This document shows, in pieces, positions 1 to 7,445 of a stretch of DNA of 12,164 bases. Position 1 is the first letter of the stretch; every line of letters starts with the position of its first letter. The notes beneath the pieces were generated by a model. The model made no database searches. It saw only the letters and a list, made by a program, of their open reading frames with translations, and had not been told where the DNA came from. The translations under genes were made by a program, and so were the position numbers. This stretch comes from Caldifarciminota bacterium (lineage in GTDB: Bacteria; Hydrothermota; Tepidihabitantia; Tepidihabitantales; Tepidihabitantaceae), in contig JAFGRF010000211.1 in the NCBI GenBank assembly GCA_016935295.1, positions 1 through 12,164 of the forward strand, written 5' to 3'.

Positions 1-34
1 ACCAGCATAACGTCATTCAGCCCGATACCGTCAA

Positions 35-81
35 TATGACATTTTCGCTGCGGCATTACCCTATGACATTATCGCTGCTGC
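35..81. repeat. Pair of near-identical 20-bp direct repeats
   Basis: Copy 1 (35-54, tatgacattttcgctgcggc) and copy 2 (62-81, tatgacattatcgctgctgc) match at 18 of 20 bases and lie 27 bp apart. A weaker third match (gtcatt at 12-17) lies about one period upstream. The spacing and the core TGACATTWTCGCTG resemble the multiple terminal repeats found inside the ends of some transposons such as IS21-like elements. No transposase or terminal inverted repeat is visible because the window begins here, so the mobile-element reading is only a suggestion. Confidence 0.6.
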
Positions 82-103
82 TTCACATGCGCGCAACAGC
101 TGC

Positions 104-131
104 TTGACAGCATACGGCAGCCCGGTAGAAT
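104..131 (+). promoter_or_regulatory. Sigma70-type promoter of the dehydratase gene
   Basis: A perfect -35 TTGACA (104-109) is followed after 16 bp by TAGAAT (126-131), five of six bases of the -10 consensus. Only 12 nt separate the -10 from the ATG at 144 and there is no Shine-Dalgarno. Transcription would start around 138-141, giving a near-leaderless mRNA. Confidence 0.6.
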
Positions 132-143
132 TCCCACTTAAGC

Positions 144-2192
144 ATGGCGGAGGCAAGAACGAAGTCGCCCGGGCCCGGGAGGACGGATATCCCGGCCTGG
201 TTTCGTTCGCTCCTTGTCCCGACCTACGGGAAACGCACGTTATTCTACCTGGTCAGCGACGTAGTCGTCGTCTTCGCTGCCAGTTTCCTGACCCATCTTG
301 CCGTCATCCAGCACGTTTCGTCGGGGGTGTACTACTACACTCGGGGGGTGCTTCCCTTTGCCGCCACGGCCGCCGCCTGCCAACTGGCCCTTGGTTTCCT
401 GTTCTCCAGCTACAAACTGAAGTGGTCCACCTTCTCCCTGGTCGACGTTCCACGCTTGGTACTGCCCAGCATCGGCACCGCCGTGCTCCTCGGCGGCCTG
501 ACCGCGGCGCGGGCGTTCGCCGGCCTGACTCCGCTGTCCGCCGTGACCTGGGGATTGCTGAGCGCGTGCGGGCTGGTGGCGGTCCGCGGCAGCCGGCGGT
601 TCTACACCGAGGTGGTGCGGCCGAGGTCGGGAAAACGGGCGATCCTCGTGATGTGTTCGCACAAAGGCTATTTCCTGCTCGACACGCTGCGGCGGACTCC
701 GCGTTTCAACTATCGGATCGTCGGTTTCATCGACCCCGAGCCCAGCAATCGGAACACACTCAGCCAGGGGCTGCCGGTGCTGGGGAATTTCGACAACGTT
801 GAAAATGTCGTCGCCCGGCACCGGATTGAGACGGCATTCGTTTTCCTGAGCTCGGACCCGGCCTTCGCAATCGGGCAGTTCTGCCAGCGGCTGCATGAAC
901 TGGGACTCGAGGTGCGGCTGATCCCGTCCATGACCGACCTGATCGACGACCGGGCCGACATCGGCGCGCTGGAACGTCTCACCATCCACGAGCTGACCGG
1001 CCAGCAGCCGGTCAAAGTGGATCCCCGCGAGATGGAGAGCGTCTTTGCCGACAAACGGATCATGGTCACCGGCGCGGGCGGTTCGATCGGTTCCGAGCTC
1101 TGCCGCCAGCTTGCCCGGTTCAACCCGGCCATGCTGGTGCTGTTCGAACGTGACGACTCAAACCTCTTCTACATAGAGCGGGATCTCCGCAACCTGTTCC
1201 CGAAATCACACGTGGTGCCCTTTCTTGGTGACATTACCCGCGAAGCGGACGTCGCCCGGGCCTTCGCGTTGACCCGGCCGGACATCATCTTCCACGCCGC
1301 CGCGTACAAGCACGTCCCTATCCTCGAGTTCCACCCGGCCGAGGCCATCCGCGTCAACGTCCAGGGCAGCCATCTGGTTGCCCGCGCCGCCGTCGAGCAC
1401 GGGGCCGAGAGTTTCGTCTATATCTCTACCGACAAGGCGGTCAACCCCAGCAGCGTCATGGGCGCCAGCAAGCGGATCGGCGAGACCGTGGCGACGGCGA
1501 TGAACTCGTCCGGCGGGGTCCGCTTCCTGGCGGTCCGCTTCGGAAACGTGCTCGACAGCCGGGGCAGCGTCACGACCATCTTCCGCGATGCCATAGTCCG
1601 GCGCCAGCCGGTAACGGTGACCGACCCGGAAATGCGTCGCTATGTGATGCTCACCAGTGAGGCCGTGTTGCTGGTCATGCAGGCGGTGGCGCTCGGCCGT
1701 GGCGGGGAAGTATTCGTGCTCGACATGGGGAATCCGGTGAAGATCAAGGACTTGGCAGAAACGATGATACGGCATGCCGGCCTGCGCCCGGGCATCGATG
1801 TCCCGATCGTCTTCATCGGTCGGCGGCCGGGTGAGAAGCTGTTTGAGGAACTGCTGACGGCAGAGGAGGGCACGGCCGCGACGGTAAACCAGCGGATCTA
1901 CCGTGCCTGTATATCGAAGCCCCGCACTTATCCGGAGATACTCGACGACCTTCGACGGCTGGATGAGGTCGCCGGCAGCGGCGACACCCAGCGGATCCGA
2001 GACGAAATCACCCGGCAGGTCAGCAGCTACCGCCCCGACACCGGCTGCCTGTACGGACACCCCACTGCCTCGGGACGGGCGGAGTATCCACCGACTGCCG
2101 AACCTCTGTCGGCGGCAAAGCCGGGCACTGCGGCACGCGGCGGGCGAGAGGCACCGAGGGCGGCGGGGGCCACGGACCCGACCCAAATCTGA
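144..2192 (+). CDS. Membrane-bound nucleoside-diphosphate-sugar 4,6-dehydratase (WbpM/PglF/CapD family)
   Basis: This 682-residue protein has the full domain order of the inner-membrane UDP-N-acetylglucosamine 4,6-dehydratases that begin synthesis of modified sugars for surface polysaccharide or protein glycans. Four hydrophobic segments occupy residues about 33-150. A first Rossmann-like domain follows (about 164-285), then the catalytic short-chain dehydrogenase/reductase domain (about 303-600). The cofactor motif TGAGGSIG is at 309-316 and HAAAYKHVP at 384-392. The active site reads STDK at 428-431 and M439 with K443, the Ser-Met-Lys variant of the usual Tyr-x3-Lys that marks this subfamily. 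The first Rossmann domain lacks the usual glycine-rich loop (VMCSHKGYF). The last 55 residues or so are Gly/Ala/Pro/Arg-rich, beyond the usual family end. The start at 144 fits the promoter only 12 nt upstream. The exact sugar substrate cannot be read from sequence. Confidence 0.93.
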   Translation: MAEARTKSPGPGRTDIPAWFRSLLVPTYGKRTLFYLVSDVVVVFAASFLTHLAVIQHVSSGVYYYTRGVLPFAATAAACQLALGFLFSSYKLKWSTFSLVDVPRLVLPSIGTAVLLGGLTAARAFAGLTPLSAVTWGLLSACGLVAVRGSRRFYTEVVRPRSGKRAILVMCSHKGYFLLDTLRRTPRFNYRIVGFIDPEPSNRNTLSQGLPVLGNFDNVENVVARHRIETAFVFLSSDPAFAIGQFCQRLHELGLEVRLIPSMTDLIDDRADIGALERLTIHELTGQQPVKVDPREMESVFADKRIMVTGAGGSIGSELCRQLARFNPAMLVLFERDDSNLFYIERDLRNLFPKSHVVPFLGDITREADVARAFALTRPDIIFHAAAYKHVPILEFHPAEAIRVNVQGSHLVARAAVEHGAESFVYISTDKAVNPSSVMGASKRIGETVATAMNSSGGVRFLAVRFGNVLDSRGSVTTIFRDAIVRRQPVTVTDPEMRRYVMLTSEAVLLVMQAVALGRGGEVFVLDMGNPVKIKDLAETMIRHAGLRPGIDVPIVFIGRRPGEKLFEELLTAEEGTAATVNQRIYRACISKPRTYPEILDDLRRLDEVAGSGDTQRIRDEITRQVSSYRPDTGCLYGHPTASGRAEYPPTAEPLSAAKPGTAARGGREAPRAAGATDPTQI

Positions 2193-2313
2193 GCACACCC
2201 GCGTCACCGCCGGGGCAGGGGTTTGCGGGCCGATGGCCGCCTGGTTCTGGCCGCGGCCGTCATCCGGGTTCAGCGCCTCTCACAGCCTTGTTCCCCACCC
2301 GCCAGCCGCACAG

Positions 2314-2341
2314 TTGACATGGTCATCCCCTGTTCTATCCT
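2314..2341 (+). promoter_or_regulatory. Sigma70-type promoter of the small membrane protein gene
   Basis: A perfect TTGACA (2314-2319) is followed after 16 bp by TATCCT (2336-2341), four of six -10 bases. The spacing equals that of the promoter at 104-131. A GTG in frame with the downstream gene begins 9 nt after the -10 (2351). The strong ribosome binding site lies further on, at 2424. Confidence 0.5.
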
Positions 2342-2423
2342 TAGCATAGAGTGCCCCCTGTTTCGGGCACGGCGGATACAAAGCAAAGGCCGCGGAGGCC
2401 GGTACATTCCGGCGCTCCGCACC

Positions 2424-2430
2424 AAGGAGG
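2424..2430 (+). promoter_or_regulatory. Strong Shine-Dalgarno that fixes a GTG start
   Basis: AAGGAGG lies 4 nt upstream of GTG at 2435. It is one of the strongest ribosome binding sites in the window. It favours the GTG over the upstream in-frame GTG at 2351 and the downstream ATG at 2462, neither of which has such a site. Confidence 0.75.
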
Positions 2431-2434
2431 CTTC

Positions 2435-2740
2435 GTGATCGTAGGCAACCTCAGTGCAGGCATGATCGCGGCTCTCGTCCAGCTGCTCGTGGCTCTGGTC
2501 GGAGCTATTCTCATCTCTGCCGCAGTGCAGGGATTCAAGGTTGAATGGCAGGCCCTGTTCCGGAGGCAGTTCGAAGGTGCGCCGGCTCGCATCCTCGTCT
2601 ACGCGGTGTCCGCCTTCTTCCAGCTCTACAACGGGTCCATCCACGGACTGCCGCCATCGGAGATAGTGGTTCTCGCGCTTCTGACCGCCCTGTCTGCGAC
2701 CGGATTCTACCACTTCGCAAGGAAAAAGCAGCCGGCCTAG
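2435..2740 (+). CDS. Small membrane protein of unknown function
   Basis: This 101-residue protein starts at GTG, chosen because AAGGAGG sits 4 nt upstream. It has a long hydrophobic helix at about 7-31 (rich in Ala, Leu and Val). An amphipathic stretch with WQALFRRQFEG follows, then two further hydrophobic segments at about 54-66 and 78-94, ending in a basic FARKKQPA tail. The layout suggests an inner-membrane protein with three helices and a positive C-terminus facing the cytoplasm. I do not recognise a family. It has its own promoter (2314-2341) and is convergent with the dipeptidase gene, so it is probably monocistronic. GC content matches its neighbours. Confidence 0.72.
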   Translation: MIVGNLSAGMIAALVQLLVALVGAILISAAVQGFKVEWQALFRRQFEGAPARILVYAVSAFFQLYNGSIHGLPPSEIVVLALLTALSATGFYHFARKKQPA

Positions 2741-2829
2741 CAGGTCGCCGATTCGTCGTCAGGGCGCTTCGAGCAGAGACTGACAGCTAGAGAAGGAAGC
2801 GCGACTCAAGTCTGTGCAGAACGACCCGG

Positions 2830-3825
2830 CTACGCCGCGCGGTTCGCAACTGCGTCCCAGACGCGAAGGAAATTAAGGCCTTCTATCTTGGCGATGTCGC
2901 GCTCGGGATAACCGCGGCGTCGCAGGCCGGAACTGATCACACCCATCTTGGTCACATCCTCGAGCCCGGCCAGCACTCCCTCAAAACCATCGAAGTCCGA
3001 GCCCAGCGCGGCATGGTCGGGTCCCACCAACTGGCAGATGTGGTCGATGCAGTCCAGCACATCCTCGACTGACGCCTTGTCCTCCGGCTCGCGCAGGAAG
3101 TACGGGAGGAACACGACCCCAATCACGCCGCCGTGCGTGCCAATCGCCTTTATCTCATCGTCCGTCAGGTTCCGGTTGAAGTCACGTCGTGCCCTGATTC
3201 CGGAGTGGGACGCGATGACCGGGGACAGGCTCGTGTCGAGGATGTCGAACACAGTCATGTCCGCGCTGTGTGACACGTCAACAATCACCCCGAGCTCGTT
3301 CATTCTGCGCACCGCCTTGCGGCCGAGAGGCGACAGCCCCTTGTGCGGCTGGCTCTCGTCACTGCTCGAGTCTCCAAGTTCGTTGGAGTTGCACCAAGTC
3401 AGGGTGAGCACGCGCACGCCGTGCTCGTAGAAGCGGTCGAGATTCTCGAGTCTCCCCTCCAACGCATGCCCGCCCTCGACACCCAGAACCGCAGCAATCC
3501 GGCCCGCGGCCGTCGCCTGCCGGAATCCTGCGGGCGTCCGCACGGGCGTGACCGCGTCGGGACAACCGGCACACACCTGGTCGAACACGTCCGCTCCTCT
3601 CAACGCGAAGTCGCAGTACTCGCCCGGCTTGAGTTCGGTCGGGCTGACCCAGACGGCAAAGACCTGGCCGTTGACGCCGCCTTCTTTCATACGGGGCAAA
3701 TCAAGGTGCCCCTTGTCCGACCGCTGCGTGATGTCTTTTCGGCCACGCATGTGCTCGTACAGCGCGTCGGTGTGGAGGTCGACCAGAAGCGGGAACGGGG
3801 AATCGGGAATCGGGATGTCTTTCAT
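2830..3825 (-). CDS. Membrane dipeptidase-family enzyme (peptidase M19, renal dipeptidase-like)
   Basis: This 331-residue zinc hydrolase of family M19 cleaves dipeptides, often ones with a C-terminal D-amino acid, using a binuclear zinc site on a TIM barrel. The expected ligands are present: HTD at H18 and D20, GVEGGHAL at E117, DVSHS at H186, SHSGIRA at H207, and LGSDFDG at D277. No signal peptide is visible, so it is probably cytoplasmic. I chose ATG at 3825. A TTG at 3864 in the same frame has an AAGG upstream, but it overlaps the -35 of the promoter at 3837-3864, whose -10 ends 11 nt before the ATG. Residues 4-12 are encoded by a GGGAATC heptamer tract just before the first metal ligand. 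The gene follows copA but has its own promoter. Confidence 0.9.
   Translation of the reverse strand: MKDIPIPDSPFPLLVDLHTDALYEHMRGRKDITQRSDKGHLDLPRMKEGGVNGQVFAVWVSPTELKPGEYCDFALRGADVFDQVCAGCPDAVTPVRTPAGFRQATAAGRIAAVLGVEGGHALEGRLENLDRFYEHGVRVLTLTWCNSNELGDSSSDESQPHKGLSPLGRKAVRRMNELGVIVDVSHSADMTVFDILDTSLSPVIASHSGIRARRDFNRNLTDDEIKAIGTHGGVIGVVFLPYFLREPEDKASVEDVLDCIDHICQLVGPDHAALGSDFDGFEGVLAGLEDVTKMGVISSGLRRRGYPERDIAKIEGLNFLRVWDAVANRAA
3791..3818. repeat. GGGAATC heptamer microrepeat inside a coding region
   Basis: On the + strand, GGGAACG, GGGAATC, GGGAATC and GGGATGT follow one another from 3791. Read on the - strand, they encode the Ile/Pro/Asp/Ser/Phe-rich start of the dipeptidase. The repeat type looks intergenic in origin. 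Confidence 0.7.
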
Positions 3826-3836
3826 GTGCGCGTGGA

Positions 3837-3864
3837 AGTATAGTGCTGGGTCGACGCGGGTCAA
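3837..3864 (-). promoter_or_regulatory. Sigma70-type promoter of the dipeptidase gene
   Basis: On the - strand, TTGACC (3864-3859) is followed after 16 bp by TATACT (3842-3837), each five of six consensus bases. Only 11 nt separate the -10 from the ATG at 3825, so the mRNA should be nearly leaderless. The -35 and its upstream flank (GGCCGGATTGAC, 3871-3860) and the -10 with its flank (CTATACTTC) recur in the promoter at 10155-10183. Confidence 0.65.
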
Positions 3865-3891
3865 TCCGGCCTTGCCTCTGACGGAGTCGGT

Positions 3892-6804
3892 CTACAGCTT
3901 CGTTCGCCGAAGCCGAAGGGAATTGGTGACGACGTTGATGGACGATAGCGCCATCGCCACTTCGGCCATGATCGGGTGAAGCCAGCCGAGCATTGCCAGC
4001 GGTATCGCGACCACGTTGTAGAAGAACGCCCAGAACAGGTTCTGCCTTACCTTCACAAACGTCGCGCGGGAGAGTCTGACCGCCGACACTACGCCGGTGA
4101 GGCTCCCGCGTACCAGAGTCACGTCCGACGACTCTATCGCTACGTCCGTACCTGTGCCGATCGCAATGCCCACGTCGGCTGCCTTCAGGGCGGGCGCGTC
4201 GTTTATCCCGTCCCCGACCATCGCCACGCTGCCGAACTCCTTCTGCAAGTCCTTCACAACCTGCTGTTTCTGAGCCGGCAGGACTTCGGCGACCACGCGG
4301 CTGATGCCTGCCTCGTTTCCCACCTCGGTTGCGGTCTCCTGGTTGTCGCCGGTGAGCATGATCGGCGTGATGCCGAGCGCCTTCAGGTCGGCAATCGCCT
4401 GGGCCGAGTCCGGCTTCACCGTATCCGCCACCCCGATGACACCGATCGGCTTGCCGTCGGACGCTACATAGAGCGCCGTGCGTGCCCGTCTCCGCAGGCT
4501 CGCGGCCGCATCGTCAAGAACCCGGCAGTCGACACCGCACTCCTGCAGGAGGAGTTCCTTGCCGGCCAGCACCTCGGCATTTCCGACTCTTCCCCTTATG
4601 CCCTGGCCCGGCACCGCCTGCACATCGGTCGGCAACGCGAGCTTGAGGCCACGCGACTGCGCCGCGGCAACGACGGCGCCAGCGACCGGGTGCTCCGAGC
4701 CCTGCTCAAGCGCCGCAGCAAGTCGCAGTACTTCGGCCTCTGCGACGCCGGCGGCCGGCACTATGTCGGTCACTGCCGGCCGGCCCTGGGTAATCGTGCC
4801 GGTCTTGTCGAGCACTACAGCCCGCACGTCTTTCAACGTCTGGATGGCCTCGCCGGAACGGAAGAGGATTCCCCGTTCCGCGCCCATGCCGGACCCGACC
4901 ATCAGGGCGGTTGGTGTCGCCAGTCCCAGGGCGCACGGGCAGGCAATCACCAACACCGCGACCCCGGCGAAGAATGCAAGGGACACAACAGAGAGATTCG
5001 GGTTCACCCACGGCAGGAAGGTCGCAGCCCACTCGAGCATCGGCTTCAGGCTGGGCGCCAGGAAGAGCCACCCGGCGAATGTCGCCAGCGCGACAAGGAC
5101 CACGACCGGGACGAATCTGGCCGTCACCTTGTCGGCGAATGCCTGTATCGGGATCTTCGTGCCCTGCGCCTGCTCAACCAGCCTGATGACTTGAGACAGG
5201 AAGGTATCGCCGCCGACGCGGGTCGCCTCGACCTTGATGAGCCCGTTCCCGTTCACGGTTGCGCCGATCACTTCATCCCCAGGCTTCTTGTCTACGGGCA
5301 GGGACTCGCCGGTCGCCATCGACTCGTCCACGCTGGTCGAGCCCTGGAGAATCCTGCCATCGGCCGGTATCTTTTCGCCGGGACGGACGACCATGAGGTT
5401 GCCGGGCGCAAGCTGAGCGACAGGCACTTCCTTCTCGACGCCGTCGGCCAGCTGAATCCTGGCGGTTCGCGCCCCGAGCGCGACGAGTTTCTTGATTGCC
5501 TGGGAAGCCCGGCCCTTGGCTCGGGCCTCGATGTACCGGCCGGTGAGAGAGACGGCCATGATCATACCGCCGACGTCGGCAAAGCTCTTGACCGGCAAAC
5601 CGGCCAGCACCGCCACGCCGGACCCGAGCGACGCTGCGACGCCGAGCACGATTAGGACGTCCATCGAGGCCGACCCTGCCCTGACCGAGCCCCATGCCCC
5701 GCGCAGCGTGGCCCATCCCGGGCCGAACAACACAGCAGCGCAGAAGACTACGCCGATCCAGACCATGCCGGGGATGTGCGTCGCGAGGACGCTGTGCAAC
5801 ACCATAAGCAGCATGGGCACGGCTGCCAGAACCCAGGCCCAGACTAGTCGATTTGAGGCACGTCGGAGCTCGACCTCAGCGCGGTCCTCGCCGCCACCTT
5901 CGTCGTGCCGGATGTCGTATCCGACATCCGTGACCGCCTTTTCCAGCGAAACCACCGGAGACACCTTGGGGTCGAACTCGACGATCGCCTTCTCGATGGC
6001 GAAGTTCACAGTCGCATTCTTCACGCCCGGCAGGCGGTTGAGGGCTTTCTCAACGGTCGCCACGCAACTCGCGCAACTCATCCCTCCAATCGAGAGAGTG
6101 ATAGTGTCGGTCCTGCCGAGCTCCGGTTTCTCGAGAATGACGGGCTCGGGCAATGGGGATCCGAGTTCCTCTCCCATACCGGCTGACTCGGCGGATTGCA
6201 GGAACCGCTCCGGCTCGGCCTGGAACCGCTTCCGGCAGTTCGGGTTGCAGAAGTAGTACGTTGTGCCTTTGTATTCCCACTTGCCCGCCTCACTCCCCTC
6301 GCGCACGACCATCTTGCAGACAGGGTCGATGTGAGATGCAGGGACTTTGGACTCTGGACTCTGCACCTTGGACTTCTTGGTATCTTGGTGCCTTTGTGGT
6401 GAGGCCTTTTCTGCTCTGCCTTCTGCATTTGGCCTGCCGCTGAGATACGACTCCGGGTCGGCTTGAAAACGCTTCAGACAGCCTTCGCTGCAGAAGTAGT
6501 AGGTCTTTCCCTTGTACTCCCATCTACCCGCCTCGCGGCCCTCGATGACGTGCATCTTGCAGACCGGGTCAACGTGGGATGTCGACAGCCCCGCGGGTGC
6601 GGACGTTGCGGCAGGCGAAGGCTGCTCAACCGGCATCTCAGTACCGACGTACTCCTCGGGATTCTGCTGGAACTTGTGGGCGCAGCCCTTGGAGCAGAAG
6701 TAGTAGGTGAGACCATCGTAGTCACGTTTCGCTGCCTCCTGCCCCTCGATGACCTCCATCCTGCATACCGGGTCTACGTGACGACCCGGCTGTCTGCCTT
6801 TCAT
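3892..6804 (-). CDS. copA: Cu(I)-exporting P1B-type ATPase with three N-terminal YHS domains
   Basis: This 970-residue inner-membrane pump hydrolyses ATP to expel monovalent copper. Three YHS metal-binding domains come first, at residues about 9-54, 77-122 and 158-203. Each has DPVCxM, then YYFC and a Cys four residues on. One HMA domain follows with GGMSCASC (240-247). The core has TGES (498-501, actuator), the metal site CPC (622-624), DKTGT (666-670, phosphorylated Asp666), SEHP (703-706), TGDN (818-821) and GDGIND (864-869). N922, the YN pair at 929-930, and MALSS (951-955) in the last two helices match the P1B-1 Cu(I) subclass. Most CopA proteins have one or two HMA domains and at most one YHS. 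The YHS2-YHS3 linker (about 134-156) is encoded by intergenic-type microrepeats. The gene lies 36 nt after the YdeI-family gene, and no clear ribosome binding site precedes the ATG. Confidence 0.95.
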   Translation of the reverse strand: MKGRQPGRHVDPVCRMEVIEGQEAAKRDYDGLTYYFCSKGCAHKFQQNPEEYVGTEMPVEQPSPAATSAPAGLSTSHVDPVCKMHVIEGREAGRWEYKGKTYYFCSEGCLKRFQADPESYLSGRPNAEGRAEKASPQRHQDTKKSKVQSPESKVPASHIDPVCKMVVREGSEAGKWEYKGTTYYFCNPNCRKRFQAEPERFLQSAESAGMGEELGSPLPEPVILEKPELGRTDTITLSIGGMSCASCVATVEKALNRLPGVKNATVNFAIEKAIVEFDPKVSPVVSLEKAVTDVGYDIRHDEGGGEDRAEVELRRASNRLVWAWVLAAVPMLLMVLHSVLATHIPGMVWIGVVFCAAVLFGPGWATLRGAWGSVRAGSASMDVLIVLGVAASLGSGVAVLAGLPVKSFADVGGMIMAVSLTGRYIEARAKGRASQAIKKLVALGARTARIQLADGVEKEVPVAQLAPGNLMVVRPGEKIPADGRILQGSTSVDESMATGESLPVDKKPGDEVIGATVNGNGLIKVEATRVGGDTFLSQVIRLVEQAQGTKIPIQAFADKVTARFVPVVVLVALATFAGWLFLAPSLKPMLEWAATFLPWVNPNLSVVSLAFFAGVAVLVIACPCALGLATPTALMVGSGMGAERGILFRSGEAIQTLKDVRAVVLDKTGTITQGRPAVTDIVPAAGVAEAEVLRLAAALEQGSEHPVAGAVVAAAQSRGLKLALPTDVQAVPGQGIRGRVGNAEVLAGKELLLQECGVDCRVLDDAAASLRRRARTALYVASDGKPIGVIGVADTVKPDSAQAIADLKALGITPIMLTGDNQETATEVGNEAGISRVVAEVLPAQKQQVVKDLQKEFGSVAMVGDGINDAPALKAADVGIAIGTGTDVAIESSDVTLVRGSLTGVVSAVRLSRATFVKVRQNLFWAFFYNVVAIPLAMLGWLHPIMAEVAMALSSINVVTNSLRLRRTKL
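6337..6405. repeat. Intergenic-type microrepeat tract coding for the YHS2-YHS3 linker
   Basis: On the + strand, GGACTTT, GGACTCT and GGACTCT heptamers (6342-6362) are followed by CTTGGACTT and by CTTGGTATCTTGGTGCC with TTTGTGG. On the coding strand this is AGTCC-containing heptamers preceded by AAGGCACCAAG. The tract is imperfect, lower in GC than its surroundings, and encodes a Lys/Gln/Ser-rich linker without domain features. Confidence 0.75.
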
Positions 6805-6840
6805 AACTCTATTCGACGAGCCGGGGCGGAACGCGATTCA

Positions 6841-7425
6841 TCAGGTGTAGAGCGAATCCATGCCCGGCTTGCGGTTCTCGCGGGCGCGGCGGACAACGGC
6901 CTCCATCCGGCGCTTCCGGGTCGCCTCCTGTTTGGCCTCCATGACCCAGCCCGCATACATGTTACGATAGGTCCGGGCAAAGTCCCGGAAGTTGCGCCAC
7001 GCCTCGGGATCGGCGCGGAGCACCTTCGCCAAGTCCGGCGGAACGGCGTCCTCCCGCCGGTTGGAATACGCCGCCTGCCACTTGCCGGACTTGCGTGCCT
7101 CTTTGATGGATGCCAGACCTGCAGAACACATTCTGCCCTCGGCTATCAGCCGCTTCACCTTGTTCTTGTTCACCTGCGACCACACGCTGCCCTTGCGCCG
7201 TGGCGTCCAGCGCTGGCGGAACTTCTGCTCGTCGACAGCGTGGATCTGGCCATCTATCCAGCCAAAGCAGAGCGCCTCGTCAAGCGCTTCCTGGTAGCGC
7301 AGCCCGGTCTTGGTGCCTTTCTTGTACATGTAGACCCACTCGCCGTTCGACTTCGCATGATTGCGTTCGAGCCACTTCCGCCACTCGGCCGCACTGCGAA
7401 AATCGAGGGGTTCAAGCGAGCTCAT
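6841..7425 (-). CDS. YdeI/OmdA-associated family protein
   Basis: This protein of about 194 residues matches the family annotated as YdeI or OmpD-associated, some members of which have been linked to resistance to antimicrobial peptides or bacteriocins. The biochemical role is unknown. Family marks are an N-terminal segment with WRKWLERNHAKSNGEWVYMYKKG, then EALDEALCFGWIDGQ, RQRWTPRRKGSVWSQVNKNKV, and LIAEGRMCSAGLASI. The C-terminal half is rich in Arg and Lys and ends in REDAVPPDLAKVL and a basic helix, typical of the longer family members. I chose ATG at 7425 because homology begins just after it. ATGs at 7446 and 7464 are in frame but lie in a TTCG microrepeat tract, and none has a clear ribosome binding site. 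Its stop is 36 nt before copA, so the two may be cotranscribed. Confidence 0.82.
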   Translation of the reverse strand: MSSLEPLDFRSAAEWRKWLERNHAKSNGEWVYMYKKGTKTGLRYQEALDEALCFGWIDGQIHAVDEQKFRQRWTPRRKGSVWSQVNKNKVKRLIAEGRMCSAGLASIKEARKSGKWQAAYSNRREDAVPPDLAKVLRADPEAWRNFRDFARTYRNMYAGWVMEAKQEATRKRRMEAVVRRARENRKPGMDSLYT

Positions 7426-7445
7426 TGAGGCAGGGAATGTGGTCA

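Larger units (their letters stand above)
2193..2434. other. Intergenic region with a promoter for the small membrane gene
   Basis: These 242 nt hold a promoter (2314-2341) and a Shine-Dalgarno near the end. An imperfect GC-rich hairpin (GGCCGC at about 2235 with GCGGCC at about 2254) lies shortly after the dehydratase stop. It is not followed by a T tract, so it is not a convincing intrinsic terminator. No other gene is supported here. Confidence 0.5.

Noticed and set aside
1206..2207. 333-codon - frame opposite the dehydratase
   Set aside because: It is antisense to the catalytic domain of the dehydratase and its Arg/Gly/Asp-rich composition has no motif.
2764..2802. Inverted repeat GCGCTTC/GAAGCGC between convergent genes
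   Set aside because: The 25-nt loop and absence of a T tract make it a poor terminator, and 7-bp arms at this distance can occur by chance.
3976..5655. 559-codon + frame opposite copA
   Set aside because: It is antisense to the core of a P-type ATPase with all its motifs. The + translation shows no domain and is the usual mirror frame in GC-rich coding sequence.
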